5,319 nt of DNA from a bacterium (GTDB lineage: Bacteria > Patescibacteriota > Minisyncoccia > Minisyncoccales > MHMH01): assembly GCA_030648815.1 (NCBI GenBank), contig JAUSHA010000052.1, forward strand, positions 1-5,319, written 5' to 3'. The notes beneath the pieces are model-generated. The model saw only the letters and a program-made list of their open reading frames with translations. It was not told the origin of the DNA and ran no database searches. The translations under genes and the position numbers were made by a program. Position 1 is the first letter of the stretch, and each line of letters opens with the position of its first letter. Below are positions 3,933-5,319 of the stretch, one piece after another.

Positions 3933-5319
3933 TATTGTATTTTAACCTTTTTCAGGAATTCGCTCAATTCCATACTGCCCAGGTCCCCTTTGCTTCTTTC
4001 TCTGACGCTGATTTGTCCCGCAGTCATTTCCCTGTCTCCGAGTATGACGAGATAGGGGATTTTTTGCAATTCGCCGTTCCTGATTTTTTTACCCAGCGTT
4101 TCGTTTTGGCCGTCCAATTCAACCCTGAATTCAGAAAGTTCATTTTTGATTTTTTCGGCATATTCCAAATGCTTATCGGAAACGGGAATTAGGCGCATTT
4201 GAACCGGCGCCAGCCAAAACGGAAAAGCTCCGGCGTAGTGCTCTATCAAGATGCCGAAAAATCTTTCGGGCGACCCGACGATTGCTCTATGTATCATGGC
4301 GGGAGTTTTTTCTTTGCCGTCAGAGTCGGTATATTTCAAGCCGAACCTTTCGGGCATGATAAAGTCCAATTGTATGGTTGAAAGTTGCCATTCTCTGCCC
4401 AGCGAATCTTTTGATATCAAATCCATCTTCGGCCCGTATATGGCGGCTTCGCCTACGGCCGTAAAGTATTCTATTTTATTTTCTATCAAAATATCCTCCA
4501 ATGTCTTTTGAGATTTTGCCCAAACTTCCGCATCCCCCAAGTATTTTTCGGGTTTTTGCGGATCCCACAAAGAAAGCCTTATTTTGTAATCCATGCCGTA
4601 TGTTTTCATGGCTTTTTCTATGGCCGAAAGCACCGACTTGAATTCATCTTTAATCTGCGATTCCATGCAAAAACAATGTCCGTCATCTTGGGTAAAGCCT
4701 CTCAATCTGGTCAGCCCGGCAAGTTCGCCGGTTTTTTCGTCTCGGTATAAATTAGCGAAATCGGCTATCCTGATGGGCAGGTCTTTATATGACCTGGGCC
4801 TTGAGGCGTAAATTTGCGTGTGCTGGGGGCAATTCATCGGTTTTAAGTAGTAGTCCTCCTCGCTATAATGCGAAATAACCCTGAACATATCATCTTTGTA
4901 TTTGTCATAATGCCCTGAAACTTTAAATAATTCAGCCCTATTCATATTCGGGGTCTGCACTTCCTGATAACCGATCTCTTTTTGCAATTTATTGGAATAA
5001 TCCTTGATTTCTTTTAAAACAGCCGTACCCTTAAAAGTATAGAGGGGGAGCCCGGGACCGACTAATTCTGAAAAAATAAATAGGTCTAGTTTTTCGCCCA
5101 AAATACGGTGGTCTCTTTTTTCAGCTTCTTCCCGCATTTTAAGAAAATTTTCCAATTCGTTTTTTGTGGCAAAAGCCACGCCGTAAATTCTGGTGAGCAT
5201 TTTGTTTTTTTCCGAACCCTTCCAGTAGGCGCCGGCAATTTTGGTCAGTTTGAAAGCGTCGGCCGGAATTTCTTCGGTTGATTTGACATGGGGGCCGGCG
5301 CATAAATCAATAAATTCTC
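3932..5319 (-). CDS. thrS: Threonyl-tRNA synthetase, 5' end outside the window
   Basis: ThrRS attaches threonine to tRNA-Thr and hydrolyses mischarged Ser-tRNA-Thr in the cytoplasm. Seen: 461 residues are open to the window edge, and the ATG at 5198-5200 is internal because the frame continues upstream with EFIDLCAGPHVKSTEEIP and AGAYWKGSEKNK. That upstream part is the end of the second editing domain, with its conserved Cys and His in CAGPH. In visible numbering, the zinc ligands are C163 (PMNCPQH), H214 (QDDGHCF) and H343 (AMIHRA); the first two have the same 51-residue spacing as E. coli C334 and H385. Motif 2 is LYRDEKTGELAGLTRLRGF, with Arg192 and, just after it, Gln210 at the expected places. 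Motif 3 is GSPERFFGILIEHYAGAFP. The anticodon-binding domain follows from about residue 370 (APVQMRLIPVSDKH...GQISVRERSKGD). The TGS domain and most of the editing domain lie off the right edge. It overlaps the next gene by one base. No break or missing key residue is seen. Confidence 0.97.
   Translation of the reverse strand, partial: EFIDLCAGPHVKSTEEIPADAFKLTKIAGAYWKGSEKNKMLTRIYGVAFATKNELENFLKMREEAEKRDHRILGEKLDLFIFSELVGPGLPLYTFKGTAVLKEIKDYSNKLQKEIGYQEVQTPNMNRAELFKVSGHYDKYKDDMFRVISHYSEEDYYLKPMNCPQHTQIYASRPRSYKDLPIRIADFANLYRDEKTGELAGLTRLRGFTQDDGHCFCMESQIKDEFKSVLSAIEKAMKTYGMDYKIRLSLWDPQKPEKYLGDAEVWAKSQKTLEDILIENKIEYFTAVGEAAIYGPKMDLISKDSLGREWQLSTIQLDFIMPERFGLKYTDSDGKEKTPAMIHRAIVGSPERFFGILIEHYAGAFPFWLAPVQMRLIPVSDKHLEYAEKIKNELSEFRVELDGQNETLGKKIRNGELQKIPYLVILGDREMTAGQISVRERSKGDLGSMELSEFLKKVKIQ

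Noticed and set aside
3911..4811. Several plus-strand reading frames of 60-93 codons opposite thrS.
   Set aside because: They lie antisense to a gene with every family motif intact, overlap one another, lack ribosome sites and do not resemble proteins.

Overview
The window looks like part of the chromosome of a Candidate Phyla Radiation (Patescibacteria, Parcubacteria-like) bacterium. I base this on the A+T-rich base composition (about 40% G+C by spot hand counts), the lysine/isoleucine-rich proteins, the compact layout with one-base gene overlaps, a large membrane protein of a type I associate with that group but cannot name, and short GC-rich or GGAT-bounded palindromes in and between genes. 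The assignment is an inference from style, not from a marker-gene comparison.

Layout from left to right. (1) 1-681, minus strand: miaA, tRNA dimethylallyltransferase, broken by an in-frame TAA at 289-291. Homology continues in the same frame on both sides of the stop. A 30-base palindrome occupies exactly ten codons of the downstream part, and the gene runs off the left edge. (2) 682-731: a 50-base divergent spacer with promoter-like boxes for both sides. (3) 732-1082, plus strand: an unrecognised 116-residue protein with a strong Shine-Dalgarno site, followed by an intrinsic terminator. (4) 1133-1240: a row of palindromes between convergent genes. (5) 1240-2214, minus strand: miaB, a radical-SAM methylthiotransferase that stops before the usual C-terminal TRAM domain, at the edge of a palindrome. 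(6) 2215-2327: a spacer with an intrinsic terminator, an overlapping promoter candidate for miaB, and a second palindrome cluster related to the first. (7) 2328-3932, minus strand: a 534-residue protein with a helical soluble half and four predicted membrane helices. (8) 3932-5319, minus strand: thrS, threonyl-tRNA synthetase, 5' end outside the window, overlapping the membrane-protein gene by one base (TAATG).

The recognisable genes concern tRNA. ThrRS charges and proofreads tRNA-Thr. MiaA adds an isopentenyl group to A37, and MiaB methylthiolates that same base, so they catalyse successive steps of ms2i6A37 synthesis. Both steps look damaged here: MiaA by a nonsense codon, MiaB by loss of TRAM. 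The most notable non-coding signal is a family of modular hairpins on both sides of miaB. The two main copies share a 30-base core, while their outer stem arms differ by compensating base changes. This looks like a palindromic repeat family rather than a defence system or large mobile element; I see no CRISPR array, rRNA, tRNA, transposase or integrase.
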